Virus record (IMG/VR): IMGVR_UViG_3300042982_000075
Coordinates: 1-47,583 of that record
DNA: 47,583 nt
DNA from: a virus
Strand: one strand, 5' to 3'
Under the pieces are notes generated by a model, which saw nothing but the letters and a program-made list of their open reading frames with translations, searched no databases and had not been told where the DNA came from. This document shows positions 38,451-45,176 of this stretch, in pieces (position 1 is the stretch's first letter; every line of letters begins with the position of its first letter). The position numbers and the translations under genes were made by a program.

Positions 38451-38932
38451 CGATGCTCACGGCCCGCGAGCGCGGAGACATGGCCGAGCGTATGGTTCCT
38501 GTCGCCTGCCAGCTCGCCTGCATCGCCCACGGCGACGGCGGCCAGCCGGACATCGCGCACGTCCTCACCCAGCTCGACGACAACGAGCGCGAGGCCCTGA
38601 TCGTGGTCCTCGCCGCCATGGTCGACCCCAGCCTGAAGCTGGCTGACCTCCTCGGCTACGTCACCTGGGACGAGGAAGGCCGACCGGCACCGCGCCAGAT
38701 CATCACCGGAACCGTCCGGCAGAACGCCCGCCAGCAGTGGACCCCGATCCACAAGCCCGCAGTGAAGGGCGGCCCGCGCGAGCGCGTCCTGGTCGAGGAC
38801 TCCGAGGAACTCCACGCACAGGGCCTGGACCCGCAGGAGATCGCCGCGCGGCTCGGCACCACATGGTCCCGCATTCAGACCGCGTACTCCCGGTGCCAGG
38901 TTCCGACCCCGAAGGCGAGGGCCGCCGCATGA
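38447..38932 (+). CDS. Early protein with C-terminal HTH-like segment
   Basis: A 161-aa protein. The first ~80 residues are helical (MAERMVPVACQLACIAHGD, DDNEREALIVVLAAMVDPSL). The end LDPQEIAARLGTTWSRIQTA is a probable helix-turn-helix similar to those of recombinase or sigma-like proteins. ATG 38447 overlaps the whiB stop by 4 bases, so the two are translationally coupled and may act together. No family name is assigned. Confidence 0.66.
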   Translation: MTMLTARERGDMAERMVPVACQLACIAHGDGGQPDIAHVLTQLDDNEREALIVVLAAMVDPSLKLADLLGYVTWDEEGRPAPRQIITGTVRQNARQQWTPIHKPAVKGGPRERVLVEDSEELHAQGLDPQEIAARLGTTWSRIQTAYSRCQVPTPKARAAA

Positions 38933-39597
38933 CGATCGCCGCCCTCCGCGCCATCCAGGACGGGGAATTCCCCGAGGTCCGCCGGCTCCCCGCACCCCGC
39001 CTCAACCGCACCCCCAGGAAGGAGGAGCAGGTGGACACCCAGACCGCTGTCGCCGTCTCCATGTACAAGCACGGCGAGACCGTCGCCGCCATCACCCAGG
39101 CCACCGGCCTGACCCAGGACCAGATCGGCGCCGCCGTCACCGCCACCGGCGTCCCGTTCGTCGCCGACCGGTACACCATTCGCGCCACCGGCCCGGAACT
39201 GCCGCCGCCGGCCAAGACCGCCGCGCCGTCCACCGCCGAGGCGCTCATCGCCTGGGGCATGGGCCACGGCAGCCCGCGCGTGCAGCGCCTGGCCGACCAG
39301 GCCCGCGCCGCGCTCGCCGACCTCCAACAGGCCCAGCGCAAGGAAGCCGCGGTCACCGGGGCCGAGGAACTCGTCCGCCGCGCCGAGCAGCAGCTGGCCG
39401 ACGCCAAGGCCGCGCTGCGCACCGCGAAGGGCAGCAGCGCCCCGGCCACCGCGGGCACCACCAGCGACCGGCCCACGACCGAGGAATGCGCCGCGATCCG
39501 CGCCTGGGCCCGGGAGAACGGCGTCGAGGTCGGCGCGGTCGGCACCCCCGCCCGCCGCGTCATCGACGCCTACCGCGCCGCGCGGGCCGCCGCGTGA
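38929..39597 (+). CDS. Protein with Lsr2-like C-terminal domain
   Basis: A 222-aa protein. An HTH-like repeat lies at ~40-75 (VSMYKHGETVAAITQATG), an Ala/Lys coiled coil follows (EELVRRAEQQLADAKAALRT), and the last ~40 residues (AAIRAWARENGVEVGAVGTP, ARRVIDAYRAARA) match the DNA-binding C-terminus of Lsr2. Lsr2 normally inserts an RGR loop into AT-rich minor grooves; here that position reads VGT, so affinity or specificity may differ. A phage counterpart could compete with or counteract host Lsr2 silencing (inference). Confidence 0.74.
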   Translation: MTIAALRAIQDGEFPEVRRLPAPRLNRTPRKEEQVDTQTAVAVSMYKHGETVAAITQATGLTQDQIGAAVTATGVPFVADRYTIRATGPELPPPAKTAAPSTAEALIAWGMGHGSPRVQRLADQARAALADLQQAQRKEAAVTGAEELVRRAEQQLADAKAALRTAKGSSAPATAGTTSDRPTTEECAAIRAWARENGVEVGAVGTPARRVIDAYRAARAAA

Positions 39598-39836
39598 CCG
39601 CCGCCGAGCCACCCCGCTCCCCGCCGTTCGGACTCCGCATCGACCTCGGCCACCACACCCGCCCCTGGTCGCCCGAACACGGCCACTGGAACCGGCCACC
39701 AACCGCGGACTTCACGTGCCGATGCGGCTGGTCTGACAGCGCCACCGGCGACGCCGTGAAGGCCTTCGTGAACACCGTGGCCCGCACCCACCAAGCCACC
39801 TGCCCCCTCAACCCACAGAACAGAAAGGCAGCCTGA
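39594..39836 (+). CDS. Small CxC protein (80 aa)
   Basis: GTG 39594 overlaps the previous stop. FTCRCGWSDSATGDAVKAFV with later HQATCPLN supplies a Cys/His set for one metal ion; the start is Pro/His-rich. This type of short protein (CRCGWSD plus an HxxxC) is frequent in Streptomyces elements. Function unknown. Confidence 0.64.
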   Translation: MTAAEPPRSPPFGLRIDLGHHTRPWSPEHGHWNRPPTADFTCRCGWSDSATGDAVKAFVNTVARTHQATCPLNPQNRKAA

Positions 39837-40258
39837 TGCCCAAGCTCCACAAGAACCAGGTCCCGCAGGTCCGCATCGACTCCAGCCCCGGCTGGCTCGA
39901 GGACGCCCTGTCCGCCGAACAGCGCCGCGGCCTGTTCGAGGCCCCCGGCACCGTCGTCGTCGCCATCGTCGAGCTCCGCTCCACCAGCTACACCGGGCAC
40001 GCCGACGGCGAGGACAAGGACCCGCAGGTCAAGCTCCGCATCGGGCAGGCCGAAGTTGCCCGCGACGACGCCGAGGCCGCAGCCCTGCTCGAGGCCAAGC
40101 GGGCCATGTACCGCCGCCGGAAGATCAACGGCACGTTGGACGAGGTCGGGCCCGGCCCGCAGTCCGCCGAAGCCGTCCTCGACGACGCGTTCGTGACCTA
40201 CCCGTCCGAGGCCGAACTCCGGGCGCACCTCGACGCCGAGCAGCGCGTCACCCGCTAA
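39836..40258 (+). CDS. Early protein of unknown function (140 aa)
   Basis: ATG 39836 overlaps the previous stop. A beta-rich core (GTVVVAIVELRSTSYTGHAD, KVKLRIGQAEVARDDAEAAA-type segment) is followed by a Lys/Arg helix (LLEAKRAMYRRRKINGTLDE). Similar proteins recur in Streptomyces phage early regions without known role. It closes a run of overlapping genes and is followed by a 12-bp hairpin. Confidence 0.64.
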   Translation: MPKLHKNQVPQVRIDSSPGWLEDALSAEQRRGLFEAPGTVVVAIVELRSTSYTGHADGEDKDPQVKLRIGQAEVARDDAEAAALLEAKRAMYRRRKINGTLDEVGPGPQSAEAVLDDAFVTYPSEAELRAHLDAEQRVTR

Positions 40259-40282
40259 CCGCCCCCAGGGCCCCTGTGACGC

Positions 40283-40320
40283 CCCGGGGCGGGGTCGACC
40301 ACCACATCCCCCGCCCCGGG
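40283..40320 (+). terminator. 12-bp hairpin before replication initiator gene
   Basis: CCCGGGGCGGGG (40283-40294) and its exact complement (40309-40320) enclose a 14-base loop. It ends 35 bases before the initiator start. It is probably a partial terminator that lowers read-through, giving the initiator gene its own expression level. Confidence 0.65.
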
Positions 40321-40355
40321 CCGCAACCCCCGCACGCGACCCGAAAGAAGAGCCC

Positions 40356-41183
40356 GTGAGCACCGAGCAGGACCAGCGCACCGGAAGCGTCGCCCACGCC
40401 TTCGGCCAGGCGCTCGCCTTCAAGTGGGCACCTGCCCTGCCCACGGCCATCAAGCGCACCGGCCTGCCCATCCTGCTCTACGCCCTGCGGCAACTCGCCA
40501 ACGCTGCAGGGGAGCTGCGGTTCGCCGGCGACGGCAAACCAATCCGCGTCCGGCAGATAGCCGCCGCCGCGTGCTGCGCCGAGAAAGACGCACGCCGCTT
40601 CCTGGACGCCGCAATCGTCGCCGGAGTCGTCCAGGTCGTCGGGGAGCGCAAGCGCGGATCGATCACCGTGTACCGGCTGATCGTCACGCCGTGGCCCGAC
40701 TGGGAGGCAGCCGCCTCCTACCTGAGAGCGAACCCGCGGAAGTCAGGCACTGCCCGCACGGTATGGCAGCAGGACGACACCGCCGAAAGTTCGGGTCACC
40801 GCGACCCAAACTCCCCGGAGCCAACCTCGGGTCACCGCGACCCAAACTTTGAGGCCCCCGACGAAACCGAAGTTCGGGTCACCGCGACCCATTGGAGTTC
40901 GGGTCACCGCGACCCATTGAGTTCGGGTCACCGCGACCCAAACAACCCATGTATCTCCCATGAGTACTCCCATGAGGTGGCTGAGGTAGTCACACAACCT
41001 CAGGTCCCCGGCGGCCACGCCCCGGACGAGACCCCCCACGAGGACACCGGCGCCGCTCCGCGCGCCGAACCCGCCACCCAGCTACCCGCCGACTTCATCC
41101 GCTGCACCGTCTGCCACCGCCCGATGCTGCCCCGCCCCGGCCGCACCGCCCACCGCGACTGCACCACCGCCCGCACCGCCTGA
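40356..41183 (+). CDS. Replication initiator-like protein containing the iteron array
   Basis: A 275-aa protein. The N-terminal ~115 residues form a winged-helix-like domain (PIRVRQIAAAACCAEKDARR, AAIVAGVVQVVGERKRGSIT). The middle ~60 residues are low-complexity and encoded by five DNA iterons (SGHRDP motifs; the third copy is read in another frame as VRVTATH). The C-terminus has CTVCHRPMLPRPGRTAHRDC, a zinc-finger-like end. Initiator genes that contain their own origin are known from lambda O. GTG 40356 follows AAAGAAGAGCCC. I saw no helicase loader or helicase nearby. Confidence 0.72.
   Translation: MSTEQDQRTGSVAHAFGQALAFKWAPALPTAIKRTGLPILLYALRQLANAAGELRFAGDGKPIRVRQIAAAACCAEKDARRFLDAAIVAGVVQVVGERKRGSITVYRLIVTPWPDWEAAASYLRANPRKSGTARTVWQQDDTAESSGHRDPNSPEPTSGHRDPNFEAPDETEVRVTATHWSSGHRDPLSSGHRDPNNPCISHEYSHEVAEVVTQPQVPGGHAPDETPHEDTGAAPRAEPATQLPADFIRCTVCHRPMLPRPGRTAHRDCTTARTA
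40793..40939 (+). repeat. Iteron array, probable origin of replication
   Basis: Five perfect copies of GGGTCACCGCGACCC start at 40793, 40829, 40876, 40901 and 40925, each preceded by TCG(GG) context and four followed by A-rich bases (CCCAAAC or CCCATTG). Each copy is itself an inverted repeat, GGGTC-ACCGC-GACCC. Distances are 36, 47, 25 and 24 bases. The 47-base step changes reading frame, yet the DNA is unchanged, so selection acts on DNA. Just downstream are three CCCATG copies at 11-12 base steps and a relatively AT-rich stretch (40940-40990). Confidence 0.8.
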
Positions 41184-41212
41184 CCCACCAACCACCCGAA
41201 CGGACACCGCCC

Positions 41213-41632
41213 ATGACCACCCAGCACCCAGCCATCACCACCTACCAGCACGCCACCGCAGGCATCCCCGACTCCTTCGACTGCCTCACCGCCCGCAGCC
41301 TCCACGACCACCAGATCAACGCCTTCCGCGACGGCAAGACCCCCGCCTCTGCCGCCGTCCACACCCTGGTCTGCGAATACCTCGACATGATCAACAACTG
41401 GTACGACGCCATCGACAACCTCGACAGCGAACTCCGCGCCCACGTCACCGCCGGCAGCCTCCCCGACGACCAGGCCCTCTACCTCAAGCAGCAGGCCATG
41501 GCGCTCTTCGAGGCCAGCACCGCCCTCCTCCGGGCCATCGCCGAATACCACCACGGCGCCGCCGGCCCCGCCCTCGACCCCGCCTACGGCCACGCCTACG
41601 CCCTGTCGAACAGCACGCTCCGACCGTTCTGA
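41213..41632 (+). CDS. Early protein of unknown function (139 aa)
   Basis: ATG 41213 lies 30 bases after the initiator gene. The protein is helical and acidic (AVHTLVCEYLDMINNWYDAI, QALYLKQQAMALFEASTALL), with AIAEYHHGAAGPALDP near the end. Position beside the origin suggests a replication accessory, but no motif supports a specific role. A ~90-base spacer with the palindrome CGACCGGTCG follows. Confidence 0.62.
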   Translation: MTTQHPAITTYQHATAGIPDSFDCLTARSLHDHQINAFRDGKTPASAAVHTLVCEYLDMINNWYDAIDNLDSELRAHVTAGSLPDDQALYLKQQAMALFEASTALLRAIAEYHHGAAGPALDPAYGHAYALSNSTLRPF

Positions 41633-41723
41633 CCCGCCTGCTGAACCACACGCCCAGCGAACGACCAGCCACCCACCGCCGCCCGCGACCGGTCGATCCC
41701 AGCCCCACGCCCTGGAGGACCCG

Positions 41724-42209
41724 ATGCCCAACACCACCACCGCCCGCGAGTCGCTCACCAGCGCACTGCGCGCCATCCGCAAGACCGACGGCACCCGCAC
41801 CTACCCGGACACCGTCATCACTGCCGCGCTCGACAACTACCGCGACCGGGTCCGCGCCGAGACCCTCGCCGAGGCCAAGACCGAGACCATCGCGTGGCTG
41901 CTGAAGAAGGCCGGCGAGTACCGCTCCACCCGCGGCAAGCAGCACGCCTTCACGGCCGAGGCCATCGAGGTGCTGGCGTCGAAGCTGGACCGGGGCGCGG
42001 TCCGCGCGTTCCTGGGCACGCAGCGCTTCCGGGACGCGATGGACGCGCACCGCGCCAAGGTGCTCCGCGAGGCCGCCGACGCCGTAGTCCAGGCGTTCGT
42101 CAGCGGCGTTACTCCCGCCCGCTCTGAGCGTGACGAGGTCTGGGACCAGGCCGCCCTCGCCATTGCGGAGGAACTGCGCCGCATGGCCGACGAGGCGGTG
42201 ACCCAGTGA
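41724..42209 (+). CDS. Helical early protein of unknown function (161 aa)
   Basis: ATG 41724 follows TGGAGGACCCG. The protein is nearly all helix (RAETLAEAKTETIAWLLKKA, FTAEAIEVLASKLDRGAVRA, KVLREAADAVVQAFVSG). The last gene base overlaps the next start (GTGA). Similar helical proteins recur in Streptomyces phages; no function is known. Confidence 0.65.
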   Translation: MPNTTTARESLTSALRAIRKTDGTRTYPDTVITAALDNYRDRVRAETLAEAKTETIAWLLKKAGEYRSTRGKQHAFTAEAIEVLASKLDRGAVRAFLGTQRFRDAMDAHRAKVLREAADAVVQAFVSGVTPARSERDEVWDQAALAIAEELRRMADEAVTQ

Positions 42210-42541
42210 GCGGCGGTGGGCAGCTCGCCGTCACCGCCCTCGTCGGCGCCGGCCTGATCGCGGCCGGGTGGCTGGCGGATCGGTGGCACACGCGGCGGAA
42301 GGTACGCCGAGCCCGGGAGCGCAGGGACGGTCAGATCGCAGCCCTGGACGCCCGTCAGAAGCCGAACACCGCCACGAACGGTCCGGGCGACCTCCACCCC
42401 TGGTTCGGCCGCCACACGGCCCCGCCACGGCCCGCCTGCGCCTGCTGGGCCTGCGCGCTCACACCCGCCGAACTCGGCACCAACGACTGCGAAGCCCACC
42501 TCGAAGAGATCTACGCCCGCGACGCCTACGAAAGGCCCTGA
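42206..42541 (+). CDS. Membrane protein with cytoplasmic Cys motif (111 aa)
   Basis: GTG 42206 is in a GTGA overlap. One N-terminal membrane helix (LAVTALVGAGLIAAGWLAD) is followed by a strongly basic stretch (RRKVRRARERR) and a C-terminal part with PACACWACALTPAELGTNDC, which may bind zinc. The basic stretch after the helix indicates a cytoplasmic C-terminus. Function unknown. Confidence 0.66.
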   Translation: MSGGGQLAVTALVGAGLIAAGWLADRWHTRRKVRRARERRDGQIAALDARQKPNTATNGPGDLHPWFGRHTAPPRPACACWACALTPAELGTNDCEAHLEEIYARDAYERP

Positions 42542-42543
42542 CC

Positions 42544-42753
42544 ATGACCGCCACCGTCTCACCCGTCCGGGTCGAACGCTCCCGGCCCAGCGTCCGCGAC
42601 ACCGCCCGCCTCGCCGCCTTCAAGCGCAAGTTTCCGTGGGCCTGGTGGTGCACCAGCTGCCCCGGCGCGTACGGCGCCGACCGAACCGAGGAACTCGCCC
42701 AGGCGCAGGCCAGCGCCCACGCCGCTGCCGCACACCTCACCGAAGGGAACTGA
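42544..42753 (+). CDS. Small zinc-like protein (69 aa)
   Basis: ATG 42544 follows AAAGGCCCTGACC, a ribosome site repeated before 42924. It contains WAWWCTSCPGAYGADRTEEL, then an Ala/His-rich helix ending AAAHLTEGN. CXXC plus a downstream His suggests one metal site. Function unknown. Confidence 0.62.
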   Translation: MTATVSPVRVERSRPSVRDTARLAAFKRKFPWAWWCTSCPGAYGADRTEELAQAQASAHAAAAHLTEGN

Positions 42754-42755
42754 CC

Positions 42756-42881
42756 ATGCCCGGCCCGGACCTGACCTGCGAGCGCTGCGACGAGACAGCC
42801 CCGGCCGGCACACCCGGCTGGAGGCCCTGGCCGCCGATGTGCCCCGAGTGCCTCGACTCGATCGCCTCCAAGAACCTCTGA
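42756..42881 (+). CDS. Tiny zinc-ribbon protein (41 aa)
   Basis: ATG 42756 lies 2 bases after the previous stop behind GAAGGGAACTGACC. DLTCERCDETAP and MCPECLDSIASK give a clean CXXC-X17-CXXC zinc ribbon. The protein is nothing but this ribbon. Function unknown; it may modify a host protein or nucleic acid enzyme. Confidence 0.66.
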   Translation: MPGPDLTCERCDETAPAGTPGWRPWPPMCPECLDSIASKNL

Positions 42882-42923
42882 CGCCCTCCCCGCCCGCACA
42901 CCCGACCACGAAAGGCCCTGACC

Positions 42924-43115
42924 ATGACCGCCATCCCCGCCGTCTTCCTGCGCTGTGACGGATGCCTGGTCTTCCTGGACACCGACACGATCCCGGACGC
43001 TCCGACGATCAAGGACGCCCGCTTGGAGGCCCGGCGGAAGGACTGGCGGATCACGAGCCGGAAGGACCTCTGCCCCGACTGCGCCGCGGAGACCGCCGAA
43101 CCGCACGACGCCTGA
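42924..43115 (+). CDS. Small zinc-ribbon protein (63 aa)
   Basis: ATG 42924 follows AAAGGCCCTGACC. FLRCDGCLVFLDTDTIPD and LCPDCAAETAEPHDA give CXXC-X~33-CXXC, with a helix between (IKDARLEARRKDWRI). Such proteins are common in Streptomyces phages. A strong hairpin and a tRNA follow. Confidence 0.68.
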   Translation: MTAIPAVFLRCDGCLVFLDTDTIPDAPTIKDARLEARRKDWRITSRKDLCPDCAAETAEPHDA

Positions 43116-43121
43116 CGTCCC

Positions 43122-43148
43122 GTGGTGGCCCGCACGCCGGGCCACCAC
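43122..43148 (+). terminator. 11-bp hairpin immediately before tRNA
   Basis: GTGGTGGCCCG (43122-43132) and its complement (43138-43148) enclose a 5-base loop, 4 bases before the tRNA. It may terminate the upstream message or, if transcription continues, act as a processing stem that helps release the tRNA 5' end. Confidence 0.65.
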
Positions 43149-43152
43149 CCCA

Positions 43153-43226
43153 GCCCGAGTAGCCCAACGGCAGAGGCCACCGCCTTAAAAGCGGACCAAG
43201 TGCGGGTTCGAATCCCGCCCCGGGCA
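43153..43226 (+). tRNA. tRNA with UAA anticodon on a short-variable-arm scaffold
   Basis: A 74-nt cloverleaf. Acceptor stem 43153-43159 pairs with 43219-43225 except one A-C mismatch, and the discriminator is A43226. The D arm has 3 pairs, the anticodon stem 4 (80-83 with 91-94), and the T arm GCGGG-TTCGAAT-CCCGC is perfect. The loop CTTAAAA gives anticodon UAA (43186-43188), which reads UUA leucine codons. Leucine tRNAs normally have a long variable arm; this one has about 6 bases, so its amino acid is uncertain. CCA is not encoded. Confidence 0.8.
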
Positions 43227-43260
43227 CGCCCCCCACCCCGACCGCACCGGAAGGACCGCC

Positions 43261-43497
43261 GTGGCCACCTACACCAGCCGTCAGATCGTCTCCCGCCGCA
43301 AGGAATGGATCGTGCCCACCATCAACGAGTACGGAGCTCCGCTCGGCGAGTTCCTGGCCGCGCTCGCCGCCGCCTCGGCGTCGTACCGGCAGGACCACGG
43401 CATCCCCGAGACCGTCGCGCTCGCCGACGACACCCTGCGCGTCCGGCCGGACGACGACGACATCGTCATCAGCTACGTCCTCGAGGTGGCCGAGTGA
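43261..43497 (+). CDS. Early protein of unknown function (78 aa)
   Basis: GTG 43261 follows CCGGAAGGACCGCC. The sequence (ATYTSRQIVSRRKEWIVPTI, PLGEFLAALAAASASYRQDH, DDDDIVISYVLEVAE) resembles small alpha/beta proteins widespread in Streptomyces phages. It overlaps the next gene by 4 bases. Function unknown. Confidence 0.66.
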   Translation: MATYTSRQIVSRRKEWIVPTINEYGAPLGEFLAALAAASASYRQDHGIPETVALADDTLRVRPDDDDIVISYVLEVAE

Positions 43498-44042
43498 CCG
43501 CCGCCGTGCCGACGCCGCCCGCCGCCCAGGTCCGCGCGCTCCTCGACCGCGCCGCCAACGGCCACCTCAACCCCGACGAACAGCGCCTGGCCGGCCAGCT
43601 CCTCCGCCAGGCCCGCGCGGCCAGCTACCGCACCGCCGCGCTGGACGAGGTGCGGGACGCCCTTACCGCCGCCGGGCACGGCCGCGCCGAGGTCACTGAC
43701 TGGCCCGACGTCATGCCCGCCCTCACCGACCTCATCGCCGAGCGGGACCGCTACCGGGCCGCCTGGCAGTCCGCCCGCCGCCGGGCAGTGCAACGCCACA
43801 ACCTCGCCCGCCACAACAACGGCCAGACCAGCGCGGCTGTTCACCGAGCACTGGCTGCCGAGACCGAGCGGGACCAGCTCCGCAAGCAGCTCGCCGCCCG
43901 CGTCGAACCCGGCACCGTCGACTGCCCCCGCTGCCCTGCCCCCGCCGGCCGCCGCTGCAAGTCCCCGTCCGGGCAGATCGTGAACTGGCACTCGGAGCGG
44001 ATCATCCGCGCCCAGCAGCAGGCCGCGGGGGTGGGGCAGTGA
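43494..44042 (+). CDS. Protein with C-terminal mobile-element-type zinc finger (182 aa)
   Basis: GTG 43494 is in a GTGA overlap. Helical segments (AQVRALLDRAANGHLNPDEQ, LTDLIAERDRYRAAWQSARR) lead to a zinc finger VDCPRCPAPAGRRCKSPSG with a downstream His (NWHSERI). This CPXC-X6-CXXXXG-H type finger is common in Streptomyces mobile-element proteins and probably binds nucleic acid. The rest is unassigned. Confidence 0.7.
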   Translation: MTAAVPTPPAAQVRALLDRAANGHLNPDEQRLAGQLLRQARAASYRTAALDEVRDALTAAGHGRAEVTDWPDVMPALTDLIAERDRYRAAWQSARRRAVQRHNLARHNNGQTSAAVHRALAAETERDQLRKQLAARVEPGTVDCPRCPAPAGRRCKSPSGQIVNWHSERIIRAQQQAAGVGQ

Positions 44043-44245
44043 TCGACCTCAGCACGCTCGCCCGCGTCCGCTTCCGCCGCAGCACCCGCGTCCACGCCGT
44101 GACCACCACCGAGACGAGCCGCCGCACGCACTGCGGCGAGTTCGTACACCTCAACGAGTACAGCCGCGCCGGGCGCCTGCTCGATGAGCCGCTGCCGCCC
44201 GAGACCCCGGTGACATGCCCGGCCTGCCTGAAGGCCGCCCCGTGA
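44039..44245 (+). CDS. Small zinc-like protein (68 aa)
   Basis: GTG 44039 overlaps the previous stop. [20 protein letters not shown] and [11 protein letters not shown] provide Cys/His plus CXXC, compatible with one zinc. The N-terminus is basic ([13 protein letters not shown]). Another member of the run of tiny metal-binding genes in this operon. Function unknown. Confidence 0.63.
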   Translation: MIDLSTLARVRFRRSTRVHAVTTTETSRRTHCGEFVHLNEYSRAGRLLDEPLPPETPVTCPACLKAAP

Positions 44246-44271
44246 CCCTGCACCTACCCGAGGAGCCCACC

Positions 44272-44637
44272 GTGACCGACGACCTGCGCGATCGCATCAC
44301 CGACGCCCTCACCGCATCCTGGTTCGCCGACACCGGCCGCACCCCCGACGAGGTAGACCGCAAGTCGATCCGCCAGGACACCGACGCGGTGCTGGCGGTG
44401 GTCGGACCCGAGCTCGACCAGGCCCGCATCCGCGCCGAGCTTGCCGAGGCCGAGGTGGAGCGGCTCCGCGCCGAGCTCTCCCACCGGTGCGCCCACTGCG
44501 GCCGCGACGTCGAGAACCGCGCCGACCCCGGCTTTGGTGGCCCCGGACCCGACCGCTGGGTCCACCTGCCCGGCGGCTACACCATCTGCCACCCGCAGCA
44601 GACCGACAGCCCCCGCGCCACCCCCAGCACGCCCTGA
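44272..44637 (+). CDS. Early protein with CXXC motif (121 aa), last gene of operon
   Basis: GTG 44272 is chosen for its AGGAG at 44261-44265; GTG 44242, overlapping the upstream stop, would add 10 residues. [16 protein letters not shown] is a start typical of many Streptomyces proteins of unknown role. A coiled coil follows ([17 protein letters not shown]), then [15 protein letters not shown] and a His-containing C-terminus (YTICHPQQ). It ends the rightward early operon. Confidence 0.66.
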   Translation: MTDDLRDRITDALTASWFADTGRTPDEVDRKSIRQDTDAVLAVVGPELDQARIRAELAEAEVERLRAELSHRCAHCGRDVENRADPGFGGPGPDRWVHLPGGYTICHPQQTDSPRATPSTP

Positions 44638-44695
44638 CCCCGCACAGCACGGAGGGGCGCCCAGGCCGGCAAGCTCGGGCACCCCACTGCGCAAC

Positions 44696-44809
44696 CTACC
44701 GCCCGGCCTGCTGCGCCTCACACTCCAGCAGCAGCACCCACAGCCAGTCCGCCTCAACCTCCGGCCCCAGCCACACCGGCCCGTCGCACGGCTCCTCGTC
44801 GTCGTTCAC
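44696..44809 (-). CDS. Possible 37-aa acidic protein
   Basis: This minus-strand ORF begins with GTG 44809 and reads MNDDEEPCDGPVWLGPEVEA then DWLWVLLLECEAQQAGR. Codon third positions are strongly G/C and the composition is protein-like, but no RBS is seen and a strong terminator separates it from the upstream HTH gene. It is the only coding candidate in the 259-base gap 44638-44895. Confidence 0.28.
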   Translation of the reverse strand: MNDDEEPCDGPVWLGPEVEADWLWVLLLECEAQQAGR

Positions 44810-44846
44810 GACAGGACCAACGCCGGGCGCAGCACCCGGACACGCC

Positions 44847-44880
44847 ACGGCCCCGCCTCGATCAACCAAGGCGGGGCCGT
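44847..44880. terminator. Terminator for HTH gene and early operon
   Basis: ACGGCCCCGCCT (44847-44858) pairs perfectly over 12 bp with AGGCGGGGCCGT (44869-44880) around a 10-base loop. It lies 15 bases beyond the stop of the leftward HTH gene and can serve both directions. Confidence 0.82.
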
Positions 44881-44895
44881 ACTGCTGCGCCTGGG

Positions 44896-45171
44896 CTACT
44901 CGCCGGCCTCCGCCGCACGCCGGCGCTCGATATCCGTCCGCCGCCCCTGCCCGCTCTTGCGAAGCCGGAAGTACGGCTCGGCCAAACGCCAGTCGACCGC
45001 CTTCGACCTGCCGACGAACACGACCGGCGGGAAGTCGGGATCCTCGCGGGACAGCTGCGACACCCGCTGATGACTGATCCGCTCGACGATGTTCGCCTCG
45101 ACGAGCCTGCGCGCCAACTCCCGGAGTGACACCAACTCTGGCCCTCCTTCGGGTACGGCCATGGTCACCAT
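44896..45171 (-). CDS. HTH regulator, MerR/AlpA-like
   Basis: A 91-aa protein. LVSLRELARRLVEANIVERI and SHQRVSQLSREDPDFPPVVF form a MerR/excisionase-like winged HTH, followed by VGRSKAVDWRLAEPYFRLRK and a basic acidic-ended tail. ATG 45171 sits close to GGGGAAG on its strand; GTG 45168 is an equal alternative. It is divergent from the SpdB-like membrane operon, and a long palindrome lies between the two, so it likely controls that operon and itself. An excisionase role is possible but it is far from attP. Confidence 0.76.
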   Translation of the reverse strand: MVTMAVPEGGPELVSLRELARRLVEANIVERISHQRVSQLSREDPDFPPVVFVGRSKAVDWRLAEPYFRLRKSGQGRRTDIERRRAAEAGE

Positions 45172-45176
45172 TCTTC

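Noticed and set aside
40793-40939. CRISPR-like array
   Set aside because: The repeats are only 15 bp, palindromic, unevenly spaced (9-32 base gaps), and lie inside a coding gene; iterons explain them better.
44638-44695. Coding content after the early operon
   Set aside because: No start with RBS or recognisable protein was found; the spacer appears to hold only untranslated sequence before the doubtful 37-aa ORF.
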